DNA of 64,000 nt from assembly GCA_019055375.1 (NCBI GenBank), contig JAHQIW010005937.1:1-64000 (forward strand). The letters are read 5' to 3'. The stretch is from Parelaphostrongylus tenuis. Lineage: Eukaryota; Nematoda; Chromadorea; Rhabditida; Metastrongylidae. A model generated the notes under the pieces. The model saw nothing but the letters and a program-made list of their open reading frames with translations, was not told the origin of the DNA and did no database searches. This document shows positions 25,831 through 36,779 of the stretch, piece by piece; positions within the stretch are counted from its first letter, which is position 1, and each line of letters begins with the position of its first letter. The position numbers and the translations under genes were made by a program.

Positions 25831-26698
25831 TATATTTCTCTTTTATTTTCGATCATCTTCAGCTCTTGAGTAGCTTGTATCGCTGCATCATTAGAGGCGA
25901 TTGTGTAGAGCGCAGCGATAGCGAATGACTTCATTACATACGTGCGGTTTGACTGCGCCCGATGCAGGTTCTCTGGGGAAGTTTTGGTGTCAAAGAAATG
26001 GGACTATTATAAACTTTGACATTTACGAGATGATCAAACTTGATCACAATGCTATCCTATTCGTCGACTCGATTACACGGCTTAAAAGTGGTCTATTTTT
26101 GAACACTGAGGAATTGGTCGTTACAAGGTCATCACTAGAGGTGTTTGTGTTTTGCTAATATGAATGGGACCAGTGGTAAATCGTTTTTAGTCGCAGATAA
26201 ATGAACGTTCTAAACCAGTCGCCTTTGCCGTTTTAACTCGTTGGTTTTCGCTATTGGTCTACATAATCTCTTCCAGAGGAATCGTCCATAGAAGGAAATA
26301 TTCTGATGTTTTTCTGTTATTTCAACATACAAATGACGAGAAATGGCTACAATTCTCCACCTTTGTCCTAACAAATAACTGGATGCTTTTGAGTTCATCA
26401 GCACCCATATTTGGCGCAAACCACATTTCTGTCCATAACCTGAGTTCGAGCTATATCTTTTCTGCTTGTAGCAATCAAGTACATGAAGAACATCGTTCGA
26501 AAGTAAATGGAATGTTGAGTGAACTTCGTCATTAAGTTGCTGTTGTTGTTTGGAAAATAGAGAAGAGCAACATAAAATACTCAAGGCTCTGAAGAAAACG
26601 AAGTGGCTGAAACGTCACCCATCAAACTACCACAAAAACTACATAAACAACTGATACCAACTTCGCTCTATGTTAAGAATGACAACTCCTATAATTAC
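25831..26698. other. No gene recognised
   Basis: Several short open frames occur on both strands but none resembles a known family. GGCTCTGAAGAAAACGAAG and CTGAAACGT at 26584-26615 match a motif found four more times in the window (see findings). Confidence 0.45.

Positions 26699-26761
<63 letters not shown>
26699..26761. repeat. (TA)n microsatellite
   Basis: About 30 uninterrupted TA units. The Tyr-Ile run in the minus-strand frame here is an artefact. Confidence 0.97.
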
Positions 26762-26763
<2 letters not shown>

Positions 26764-27856
26764 GAGGTTTATAGAAAGATAGTTTTTTGATTTGCAACGA
26801 GATTATTTTCGTTTGCACATCACGGACCTCTTTGTTGTGCTGTTCGTAGCATTTCGTCCAGTTGTTCGTTATGTTTTCACTGAGGCTAACAGACTTTGTT
26901 TGTTGTTCGGTCCGTACGACGATCAATCGCTCAATGAGTTTCATCAGTTCCAGGGATTCGAGAGGATCTTAGTTTCTTTTCTTGTAGACTCTTTATGGAG
27001 GACTGGATGATGCTTTCTCACCTAGACTTATAGAAAACTCGTGTGATACGAATTCTATCAGAATTTTAGAATTTGTACATCGATTATCGTAAATGTGTCG
27101 AACGCACACTGTGCTTTTGAACATTTTGGCTTGTGCAGGGGCACATTTGGTGTTTAATTATCTATGTACATTGAATTTTCGGATTTATTTGTTCAATTGC
27201 AGGTGCAATTTGATTTCGATTATGTTGACTGAGCTTTCATTTTGCTAAACGACTAGCCTCATTGTTCGTCGAACAACACCGTTTGGAGTTGATATAGGGC
27301 CAGGAGTTATCTCCAAGCCTCCTAAGAAAATTGGTGATGATAATAGGTTATAGAAAAAGTCCTGTCGTGTTTTCAAAATGCATACAAAAAATTTATTTCT
27401 GCTCCAATAAAGCTCGAAGAAAAAACAAAGTTATGGCCGAAGTATCTTTTTCCACATCAAGACAGTTTAGCCACGTATCCGGCAGCATAAAGATTCCGCG
27501 GCGGTGAAACCCACGATCCTTCGATTCGCGTTGACGTCCATTTTGTAGAGGAATTGGACTAACAGCCGAATTTCTTTCTTGGACAATTCCATTTAGAAGG
27601 CTTGGTTGACAAAATATATCGTTTGATCCACAAGAAAACAAGCTTTCTGAAGAGCTTCAATTTGAACAGAATACATGTGCGAATATCATTTCCTGAGGCA
27701 ACATGACAGACCTTTTCTGCAACCCATTACTGCTGAAATGCTGCTTGTACTGCTTGAGGGCTTAAGAACAGCCGATCTAGACAAGCATTTAGCAACTTCA
27801 AAGCTTTCTGCTTATGAGGCAATCATTTTTGCTTGACTGGACGCAAAAAACCTTCA

Positions 27857-28202
27857 TTCCAAAAAAAAAAGAATGCTTTTAGCCTGAACGAGGTTGGTAG
27901 CCAGGGCCATACACCGGTGTTTCGGAGGTTCGTCTTCCTCGTCAGTGACCCCCGCCCCACATTAAGCCCTGCATTGTAGCAAGGAGGGAGGCGTATGTGG
28001 TATGTGGTGATGGCATAGTGTACAATGACACTGGTCCATCACCATCAGTCGATGGTTTTGGCTGGTAGACCAAAAACTGTTCCATTAAATCGACTGTTTC
28101 TAAAACCTCGTAAAAGCATTAAAAATAATTCCAAAAAAATTCCATTTTTTTTTTGGAATTATTTTGAATGTTTCTACGAGGTTTTAGAAACAGTCGATTT
28201 AA
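27857..28202. mobile_element. Fold-back MITE, family 2, copy 1
   Basis: Begins ATTCCAAAAAAAAAAGAATG and includes GAACGAGGTTGGTAGCCAGG, ACACCGGTGTTTCGGAGGTT, CTCGTCAGTGACCCCCGCCC, CACTGGTCCATCACCATCAG. It ends in a tight hairpin (AAATCGACTGTTTCTAAAAC paired with GTTTTAGAAACAGTCGATTT around a poly-A/poly-T loop). No coding capacity. Copies lie at 35138 and 54604. Confidence 0.85.
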
Positions 28203-28309
28203 TTAAAAACCTTCATTCTTGGCTTTCTATTTAAAGCCATGTGGTTTCTAAGTATCAGCTTTTTCAGCATTTTGTTTGATCCATCATCACGGTGTTAGCT
28301 TTTTCACTC

Positions 28310-28395
28310 CGCAGATCTCAGTGCTTCTAGCATTTAATTCGTTTTTCGTCTTCTTGCGTTGTTGTTGACTGCCGGAGAGAGTTGGGAGGTGGAGG
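28310..28395 (+). repeat. Dispersed repeat family 3, short copy
   Basis: CTCCGCAGATCTCAGTGCTT, TAATTCGTTTTTCGTCTTCT and GTTGTTGACTGCCGGAGAGA match the other family 3 copies; the middle part is missing. Confidence 0.5.
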
Positions 28396-29776
28396 TTGGT
28401 TTCTTATTATAGACATAAAAATTGATCGCTGGAAATGTTCATCTTCAGTGACTTTAATTTATCCTAAGTGTTTCGTTGCTGGTTTTGCCATTCGGTGCTG
28501 TAATCTTAGCTCACGCTTTGACAAAATAATGCTCAAAACGTATCGAAGAAGCATTATGCCCTACAGTAGCTACACTAATTTAGTTTTCAAATGGCAGTCT
28601 TTGGAAGCGTTAAGTTACTTAACACATCCTTCTTTTTTCCTTCAAATCTTCCAGGTATCAAGTTTATTCGTTAGTATTTCTCGGAAGATTGTCAATGATC
28701 CCGGGCACAAAGTAGCTTTTACGGTTCCGTCCTCATTGGTTGATACCTTATTCTTATGAAACTAAACAGAATAAAGCGTTTGATGTTGGTTGATCCCTGG
28801 CGGATTCGCCATGTATTTGAACTGCTTTTTTGGGATTTTTTGGGCGTTTCCCAGCGGTTCAAGTGGTAAGAGTGGTTTTCACGTGAATGTCGCCATATTC
28901 ACCTGAGTGTATGTTGTGCATTCTCGTTCTAAAAGTGAGCTTAACTTTTCAGCTTCAAATTTAGTTCACAGTAACCTCAAAATTTCGCTCCGCCTAGCTC
29001 CCGACAAACCCTCCAAAGGCTCCGCCGCTCCCTTTTCCACCAAGAGAACTCCTGAACACTCCTCACGTTAACCGACTTACCAATAGTTTACCCTTACCTT
29101 GTGGTCGTTGTAATTCATCGTGTCAATGTAATCTGTTGCTTATATTCCTCTTTTCCTATTCATCGTGTTAATGTGGTCCTCGGATTTACGCACGTTGTGA
29201 ATCACTTTAGGCTTTATCCGTCGCATCAAAGTCATTTAGACACCGCGTGACAAGATTATCATGTACTTAGCCTCAAATTGGGTTGGTGCAGAACTAATTG
29301 CAGTTTTCTGGCGGACTGCAACCACAGTTACTTTGACTTTTGACGAATGGCTGACGATCGTAGAATGATCAAGGTGCACTTATTTCGCAACATCTCGTGT
29401 AGTTTAAAATGCATCAACTCCAATACTAGCTCACAGTTAGGCGTCGTGATTAACGTTCGATGTCAGCTTTGTGCCAAATGCGTTATTGATGCTGCGAGTT
29501 GTTTTCGCTTCTTTACTACTCATTTGGAACTCACGGTGTGGAACTGCAACTATTTTTACACTGACTAACATCTTTTCATATTCTAAAATAATCGTAGAAT
29601 AAACAGTAAGTGAAATGTTGTTAGCAACAAAACATAAAGCGAGAAATGCGCATTGAACTGATATATGACATGACCACATTTATTGGAAATATTTTCCAAT
29701 ATCAAAGAACGTGTTTAAACAGTGCATAAACCGCAATTTCTTCTTCACCAGCATCATACTTATCGTATCCAGTATA
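28396..29776. other. No gene recognised
   Basis: Open frames of up to 125 codons occur but none resembles a known protein. GTTTCCCAGCGGTTCAAGTG near 28850 is weakly tRNA A-box-like without a convincing B box. Confidence 0.45.
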
Positions 29777-30079
29777 AAAGGATAAAGGATAAAGCTCTCG
29801 GCGTTGATCAATCCCCGAGGGATGCGCCATGCATTCGACTTCAATTTTTAACTTCGTTTGAGGTGATTGAATGCACATCTGGCCTTTACAATGACTCGCG
29901 GTGGCCTCCCGCTGAACCGAGTCAGTGCTGCTTATCCTCCCAGACAAGCCTGAGACCTGCCTGGTACCAATTTACCGACCCCGGAGGGATGGATGGCTTG
30001 GTGAGCCAGGAGCGCGAGATCGAACCAATGACCTCGTGTGCGACGCAGGGCACCTCTAACCACTGCGCCACATGCGCTC
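29777..30079 (-). mobile_element. tRNA-headed SINE (family S1) with target-site duplication
   Basis: The 14-base sequence TCGTATCCAGTATA flanks it at 29763-29776 and 30080-30093. Reading the minus strand from 30079: GCGCATGTGGCGCAGTGG and TTAGAGGTG (A box), then GGTTCGATCTCGCGCTCC (B box), a ~200 bp body including TCACCTCAAACGAAG, and a TCCTTTATCCTTT tail. RNA-polymerase-III-type head, tail and target duplication together show retroposition, fairly recently given the perfect duplication. Probably mobilised by an RTE- or other LINE-encoded RT. Confidence 0.9.
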
Positions 30080-30107
30080 TCGTATCCAGTATACCTTAGG
30101 AAATTGA

Positions 30108-30207
30108 GTACTGAGCAGAAATTCGACCGCAGCCGGGAGGCTGAACCCGTGTTTCATCCATACCAGGGACTCGGGCTACCACCCCACCACCGAGGCCATC
30201 GCTTATT
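30108..30207 (-). repeat. tRNA-like SINE head (family S2), minus orientation
   Basis: The reverse complement reads GCGATGGCCTCGGTGGTGGG, GGTAGCCCGAGTCCC, GTGAAACACGGGTTCAGCCT. It shares the GTGAAACACGGGTTCA block with the sequence at 6612 and lies directly beside the S1 SINE. Confidence 0.5.
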
Positions 30208-30442
30208 CACCACTCATTCTTCAATATCGTATCATTATCATCTCATTGTGTCTTTTGGTTATGCAGTTATCAACGTGATTCTAATATTGTAACTTTGTAT
30301 GAAAGGTTGTTTGTGACTAGATTACCATGAAGCCCCGCCTGGCAGACGAAATCAAACACTCGACACTAAACGTATGAGACACACTCGTTCAATCTCTTCG
30401 CCACAATTACTATTACATTGGCCGAACGCTACAGTTGTCGGT

Positions 30443-30513
30443 GCTTTGGTGGTTCAGTAGTAGCATTCTCGCCTATGACGCGAGCGACCCGGGTTCGATT
30501 CCCGACTAATCCA
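30443..30513 (+). tRNA. tRNA-Gly-like gene, probably a pseudogene
   Basis: Seventy-one bases closely follow eukaryotic tRNA-Gly: TGGTGGTTCAGTAGTAG (A box/D arm), anticodon stem CTCGC/GCGAG, and GGGTTCGATTCCC (B box/T arm). The 7-base anticodon loop is CTATGAC, giving ATG where glycine GCC would sit, nominally histidine. The acceptor stem GCTTTGG against CTAATCC has mismatches at positions 2 and 3 plus a G-T pair. This suggests a decayed copy or a SINE head and not a working tRNA. Confidence 0.65.
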
Positions 30514-30519
30514 CGAATA

Positions 30520-31590
30520 ATTGTTGCTGTTTGAGTGAAGAACGCGTATGTCGTGCTTCGAATGTTGATTGTTTGAATCCGTCTTCCATGTGGGATCAGT
30601 CGATGAGATAGTCACGAACAATTTCATATACAATGGTACAGTATCAATAAGACAGTATTGCTTATAGCAACATAATGACGACATATAACGAGATGATGAT
30701 GGTATATAATGATGTAACAATGATAGGATAAGTATGAGCATTCATTAATCCTGCCACGTAGGTGTGTGTCCAAGTGACCTTGCCGCAATGAATGCAGTCT
30801 AAAGTGATCCCACAACCTATGCATAAACACGATGAACTGCAATAACCTGATTAACCTGATAGATAGGAAGGTAGGAGCTATTAGCAATGAATTACGATGT
30901 CATGATGGATTTCAGCGACCCATAGAAAGAGGATCATCAAGGTAATGTGAGGGGTCTTAGCGTCTTAGGTTAAAAGCTAAGAAGAAAAGCTCTAGACCGA
31001 TAATATAGACACATTTTTTCAACGAATACGACGACATTTACGTGAAAGCCACTTTTTTCCAGAATGGAAAGCGCATTCAGAATTCGATAATCAACAGTGC
31101 ACCAATCTTTGCAGCTATATACCAAAATAGAAAGTATTTTGCTAGCGAAACCGAGTTTTGAAAATAGGAGGTGTCTTGATGCACGCCGAAGGTTTGATAA
31201 AGGAGAGCATCATTTCGATTAGAGATTTAGCGATTATTTGGTAGTTATACGTGCTGACATCTTATTGCTCCTCCTTTTCAGATGATAATAATGTACTGAT
31301 ACTGATTTTTTGGGAACACCAAACAGGTTTGATATGTGGTTACACATCTTCGTCAATATCGAGTCTTAGTTCTTAGTTTTCTTTCAATTCCATCATTGTA
31401 TTGCCAACTTGTTGATTTCGCTTCAAATGTAAGTAAGCAAATCAGTGACACACTAGGGCACATATTTCGATCTAGCGTGCATCCAATTCTTCCATACCTC
31501 CGGGCTCGCTAAATGCGTGCCAGACTTGTTTGGATAGGTAGAAAAGGCATTTATTCAATTCTAACAATGGTTAACCATCTTAGGAACAAA
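30520..31590. other. No gene recognised
   Basis: AT-rich sequence with short open frames only. I found no conserved protein or clear repeat. Confidence 0.4.
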
Positions 31591-31959
31591 GCGAAGCCTT
31601 TTTCACCTTTCCCTTAGACTTTTAGCAGTCATTCGATTCCCCGGATCTCGATTATCTCAATAGTCTACTTGGAGGGCAGACTCGCAATGCGTTGCTGCAG
31701 GCAAAGGAGGATTACGTCTTACCTTCGGAGCGCATGTTCTTCCTTCGGCTAGGATTCGTGGATGATTTTCAAAAAAGTTTTGATGCTTGTTCGATAGCTT
31801 AGAGGTAATTATGGTCTTTATATACGAAAAAATGTCGGGTACACTTCCGTTATTGCAATGAATTTTCCAACTTTTTGAGGCAGGGTATTTTCCGCTTTCC
31901 TCAGACTTTTAGTAACCAATCGATAGTTAAAATCTAAGCAATTCTCTGACTGCAATTGT

Positions 31960-32285
31960 TTTCTAAGAATGCTTTTTAGTGCGATGTAGCAGCGAAAATG
32001 AAATGGAGTTTCGTACTTCGCGCATTGCCGCGCGTAAATTCGTAAAATTGCATGGTTTTAGTATCGTTAATTGCACATTTTCTTGCAATCATTTTGGTAT
32101 AAACTTTGATTATATTTGCTTTAAGATTAAGCCGTTTTGGGAAGAAATTCGCTTGCTACTTACGCACAAATGGCCTTCAGGTGAAAGTGCTAGTGAAGCG
32201 GCGCGTAAGATTAATAGAGGTTCTTGTGGACGGAACGAGCGCTACTGATCCTCCAGACTCTCCTTTGTAGCTTTGAACTTCGCAC
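31960..32285. mobile_element. Mariner-derived fold-back remnant, second copy
   Basis: The plus strand (about 32070-32245) encodes WEEIRLLLTHKWPSGESASE then AARKINRGSCG, the helix-turn-helix start of the same mariner as at 10741. The right edge reads CTCCAGACTCTCCTTTGTAG CTTTGAACTTCGCA, which is the reverse complement of the CGAAGTTCAAAGCTGGAGAG block inside the 10741 element. So this copy also joins sequence in inverted order. I could not find both terminal repeats. Confidence 0.7.
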
Positions 32286-32287
32286 CC

Positions 32288-32313
32288 CTATCTATCTATC
32301 TATCTATCTATCT
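32288..32313. repeat. (CTAT)n microsatellite
   Basis: Six TATC/CTAT units in a row, directly abutting the mariner remnant. Confidence 0.95.
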
Positions 32314-32894
32314 ACGAAACACCCCGCAGCCGGTCGACAATGACACGTGACAGAAAAAAGTCAGCGTAGTATTCAATGGATTAAGTAAAGTTATCTCGTA
32401 TGATACGTATCTCTGGTGCAATCTAAAAATCACCTGTGATTGTGATTGGGTGCAAGCAAAATCGCATAAGAAAAAAGTGGCCATAAAATATATCTGAGTA
32501 GGATGAAGTGAAAATGAAATGCGATGTGCCAACTAGTGCGTGAATTTTGTTTATTCATTAACGTTTCAATTTTCTATTCAAGCTACTAGCACAAATCGCA
32601 TTGAAAGTTCTGTAAAAAGCGTATAAAGTAGTACAAAAATAAATGTCACAGCTCCAAGAACGTCGAGAATGAAATAGACTATGGAATTCATGCGGGAAAT
32701 TAGACGTGTAGTACGTTAAGCACTCCATGTCGAAGAGCAAAATCTGCCCAATGTACAAGCCGCTGTTCAGGTGAGAACGGCTTCTCTGACATAACTTTAG
32801 ACATGCGAATAGCATTTTCCTTATATGTGAAAGAACATGTATATCAATTGATATCAAAGGGCTCAAACACTATCAGGGGAACATCATAAGTCTT

Positions 32895-33175
32895 TTTTAC
32901 CTTTCTTTCGAGTGCTTTATTAAGACCACGCTCAAATGTCAATAAATCCTTTCATTATTATTTGAGCCAACTTGTCATGTGGTCTGGTAAGGGCTCTTGT
33001 ACAGCCCGATACACGTGTTCGTCCTTACAGACTCGTCAGTCGGGCAGAACCCGTCGTCTTTCGATATTTTTATAGTCGGTTCTCTCGGGAGCTCTGCTCC
33101 CTTACAGAGAGTTATCGAAGACGAACGTTTTACACTCTATGTCAAGCGAAATTTTCTCCTAATACAAGTCTTTTT
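32895..33175 (+). mobile_element. Fold-back MITE, family 1, copy C (half element)
   Basis: Starts TTCGAGTGCTTTATTAAGAC, then CCTTTCATTATTATTTGAGC, CAACTTGTCATGTGGTCTGG, GATACACGTGTTCGTCCTTA and the inner TCTCTCGGGAGCTCTGCTCC, ending TTTTACACTCTATGTCAAGC. The matching right arm is missing, so only half of the hairpin remains. Confidence 0.8.
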
Positions 33176-33319
33176 TACGTCTTTTTTTTTACGTCAAAGC
33201 TGTTCAGTGCGCTCAGTTTACTGGCTATACGTGGGTGCGATCAAATACCCCTTCCGTCAAAACAGATGTGGTTACATCTCTTATCTCTGTCTTCGAAATC
33301 GGATATGTTTCGGAAGTAA

Positions 33320-33780
33320 TTTTCGAATTTTGGTCAATTGCGAATTCTGAATGATCAGTTTATAGCCTTTTGAGAGTTAACTGTGCAACAAAAAAACAGC
33401 TACATATGTGTATCTCTATTTGCCCATTGTATTTTGAAAAGGAGAACGATTACTTAAACATCAAAAACAAGCTCGAAATATGCTTTTTCTGAAGGGTCGG
33501 CACGGAGAGCAGATAACAGAAAAAATACCAATAATGACAATTCGCGACCAATTAAGACGAACTCTCTCATCAAGCTCGTGCTGGAAAAGATAAGCACGAA
33601 TCAGTTTGTCGTCAAAACTCCATGTAAAATAATCACCTATTGTTTTCAAGAATATCGCATAAGGTGGACTTGAGGGTATCCTCAGTCAGATGCGGTCTCA
33701 GAATTACCTAAATATCTACGGAGTTCACACATCGTTACACTAAAAAGACACATTTCATGAGATAGTGAAAAAGAACACTA
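33320..33780. other. No separate gene seen; between UGT-like exons
   Basis: If the UGT-like exons form one gene this is intron. A 62-codon minus-strand frame (33649-33461) has no UGT likeness that I can see. Confidence 0.4.
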
Positions 33781-35137
33781 CCTTGCCCACACCGCGAATT
33801 CAGCGTTTCGATCGTTACGGAACTGATCGCCGACCATGGGAATGCCAACACCGGCATAGCTCGTAGCATCGCCTCTATTAGACTATTTAGACCGCCGTGC
33901 ATCATTAACACTTTTAGTCTTGGATGGGCCAAAAAAATTAGTATTATCAAGAATGTAAGGGTGGACTTCTCAACAATTTCGTCCGGAAGATTTTTCATGT
34001 TTTTTTTTTTCTAATGACTTATCGTCATACATCGAACTGATTTAAGCTTTTCTCAATTAGTTCAATATTCATCACAAGTCATCCGCTAAAGTCTACAAAT
34101 TCGCTTATGGTTTCAGTCCGTATTTCACCACTCTTTCCCTTCAACAAGGTGCTGAATTCTGCTGAGATAATTCTCCAGGGAACCTTGGAATAGCTATGTT
34201 AGAGCGTTCTCACGTACTTACCATGGCATCGGAGTAGCTTAGGATGAATGACATCAGTAGGTGACTTTTTCATTATGTCTTGATACTTATAGAGAAAGTG
34301 TAGAACATAAGAGTGGGGTGGTCTTATGAAGACAGATCTGGTTATGACTCTGTTTTTTTTTTCAAATTTTTGTTCGAGTTGTATGGATTTTTTGCATGAC
34401 ACAGTCATATGTGATAAGAAAATTGTTTATTCTAAAGCCTTTCTCACTTAGTGAGCTTCGTGTCATTAAATTTTGATGCTGAAGGCAAGTATTAGGTATA
34501 AATATCACCTGAAAAATAAGCTCACTTATTTGCATTACTCCTGTGGTGATCGGTTGAGTCAAATAAGTAATGAATATAGGTCGTTAGTTACCACCGTAAA
34601 TACTGCGTACAATTAAACAATAAGCCTGTCCTACGCACTTCCCAGTTCAGCGGCCTTATGGGCCTATGGGCTCACCTTGTTGTTGGAATGAATGAGGCGG
34701 CAGCTTCTCACACCAGTACCCTCAAAAAATTGACTGTAACGACACTCTGTTGGCTTTCTCAACATTCAATCCTACTCGTGCTTATTGGACTAACATTTTC
34801 TCAGAGATATCTATCCAACAATTAGGATTTTTGCTTTACATCCTGGTTTTTTCATTATTACTTCTCAATCTTTTTCGCTTTCTTGTTAGCTCTGGTTCAA
34901 ATCTGAAAGCTCTTGCCGTCCTTCATATTTTGCAGGAAAAAATAATCATGATAGCTTCAACTCACCACATCGTGTCCAGCATTGACAAGAGTGTCCGTGA
35001 TATTCTCATTGGACATCAGATGACTGAGACTGTATGACGGACTGTAGACAAGAATCTTGCCAGTTTCAAGGAACAGCTTCAAGGGAAACACCGAAAAGAA
35101 GAAACTGCCACAGAAGGTTTACATTGGTGCGGAGAAA

Positions 35138-35424
35138 AAATTCCAAAAAAAGAATGCTTTAAAGCCCAAGCGAGGTTGGTACGCCAGGGTGATACAGCGG
35201 TGTTTTGGGGGTCCCGCCCTCCTCGTCAGTGACCCACGCCCCACATTGAGCCCTGCATTGTAGCAAGGAAGGAGGCGTATGTGGTGACGGTACAGTGTAC
35301 AATGACACTGGTCCATCACACTTCTAATCGATGGATTTCGGTTGGTAAAAGAAAACTGATCCATGGCATCGGTTGTTTCTAAAACCTCGCAATAAACATT
35401 TCAAAATAATTAAAAAAAAATCCT
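35138..35424. mobile_element. Fold-back MITE, family 2, copy 2
   Basis: AATTCCAAAAAAAGAATGCT, GCGAGGTTGGTACGCCAGGG, CTCGTCAGTGACCCACGCCC, GCATTGTAGCAAGGAAGGAG, CACTGGTCCATCACACTTCT and TTTCTAAAACCTCGCAATAA match the copy at 27857 in order. The terminal hairpin is degraded. Confidence 0.85.
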
Positions 35425-35542
35425 TAGAAAAAAAAACACTTAAAGCGAATTATCTTAACTGCACATAGAATTGCATTGGCTGGTTAATGAGCAGTGAAAT
35501 TCAGAACTTTATAGTTTCCTTAACAACCGAACAATAAATAAA

Positions 35543-35872
35543 CTTTCTTTCGTTTCGAATGTTTTCTTATGACCACTGCTCAAATTTCAATAAGCCTGAC
35601 AATCGAGAAAACACTCGAAACGAAAGATGCGATATACTGAATATACTAGCCAAGAGCAATCGAGTGTACAACACTCTGTGTTCGGTGAGAATTTCACTGG
35701 ACATAGAGTGTAAAACGTTCGTCGTCGCTATCTCTTAGTGTGGGGACTGAAGCATCCACAGAGATTAGCGAAAAAGACGAGAAAGGGTAACTGCCCGACT
35801 GACGAGATCGCAAGATCGAAACACGTGTATCGGGCTCTATAAGTCAGCCCTCATTGATAGACCACAAACATA
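35543..35872. mobile_element. Fold-back MITE, family 1, copy D
   Basis: An inverted pair TTTCGTTTCGAATGTTTTCT and GAGAAAACACTCGAAACGAA bounds 35543-35628. The family core follows in reverse order: CAATCGAGTGTACAACACTC, ACATAGAGTGTAAAACGTTC, GATCGAAACACGTGTATCGG, GCTCTATAAGTCAGCCCTC. Confidence 0.75.
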
Positions 35873-36358
35873 CTTTTATTTGAAAATAACTTTGCACTGC
35901 TGAAAAATAATTGTTTAGCACTAACAGAATTTCATCTACGAGTAGATACGTACGATAGAAATCGCAGCCAATTTCATGAAATTTACCTATTTTTGAGCTG
36001 CTTCCTAACATGATCAAATGTAAGTTGATTTCTACTAAATTGAAGCAAATATCATCAATCGCTCGGCACTCCCTGCGATCAACCTGCGGATGGAGCACGA
36101 GATCTTCACAAGGTTGTAGATTCGTAATATATTCAGACTTTTATCGTCACTAGAGAAAATTTTGTGATCAGTGAAAGACCAAACGATTAATTTAGAGATT
36201 TTGAGAAGTTAATCGTACTTGGAACAATACTAAAACAAATCAAACCAATGATGAATAAATCAAACCAATGTAAGAATTGAAAATCATACTAAACATTGCA
36301 TTTGATGCCTCTTCATCGATAGCTTTTGAAGGTTTTTGATTACTGAGTTTTTCAAGAC

Positions 36359-36597
36359 GGCGCCGTTGCAGAGTGGTAGTGATGCTTGTCACGACACCAG
36401 CGGGCTTAGCACCGCCATTCACCCTTTTCGGCAATCAACAACGAACGCCTGATGGAACGCCACAATCTGACTATCTCTGAGATTTCAAGGAGACGCGCTC
36501 TACCAAAATTCTGCGACGTTCAAGAAGACAAAAAAGCGATTGAATGCTAGAAGTATTGGGGTTCTCATTGAAAAAACACTGTGAAGATTGATTAAGA
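36359..36597 (+). repeat. tRNA-headed SINE-like repeat (family S3)
   Basis: Begins GGCGCCGTTGCAGAGTGGTA (A-box-like) and includes ATCTCTGAGATTTCAAGGAG and the tail GATTGAATGCTAGAAGTATT, GGGGTTCTCATTGAAAAAAC. The same order is seen at 44952-45180. The B box is poor. Confidence 0.5.
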
Positions 36598-36779
36598 AAA
36601 GGCTAGAAGTATAGTTCGGGAGTCGAGACCTCCCTAAAATAGTTATCTAAAAAAATCTGAATTTATCCTTGCTCATAGAGCTTTTGTAATAAGGTATTTA
36701 TTCATGTTTGGTCATATTTGTCGATATTTTTCCGTCATCCGCACCATTTTCCGGCCCTTTTGGAGAACGCGTTTTCTGT

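Larger units (their letters stand above)
32556..34410 (-). pseudogene. UDP-glucuronosyltransferase-like gene, broken or mis-assembled
   Basis: UGTs conjugate sugar to small lipophilic molecules in the ER. On the minus strand, 34000-33782 encodes NLPDEIVEK, AHPRLKVLMMHGGLNSLIEA and MLRAMPV and, after a one-base shift, MVGDQFRNDRNAEFAVWAR before a GT donor. This is the UGT donor-binding signature (HGG...NS/E, D-Q). 32830-32700 encodes YKENAIRMSKVMSEKPFSPE and VHWADFALRHG. Then, across frame shifts, come a membrane helix (IVYFILDVLGAVTFIFVLLY) and a Lys/Arg-rich tail ending NRKLKR. A possible upstream exon (34410-34225) has FILSYSDAM before GTAAGT. The W-x-P-Q part is not readable, and the exon expected between 33782 and 32830 was not found. 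Confidence 0.75.

Noticed and set aside
26639..26944. 101-codon minus-strand frame crossing the (TA)n run
   Set aside because: A third of it is a Tyr-Ile repeat from the microsatellite and the rest has no recognisable likeness.
33461..33649. Minus-strand 62-codon frame as the missing UGT exon
   Set aside because: Lies in the right place but shows none of the conserved residues expected between the two recognised UGT blocks.
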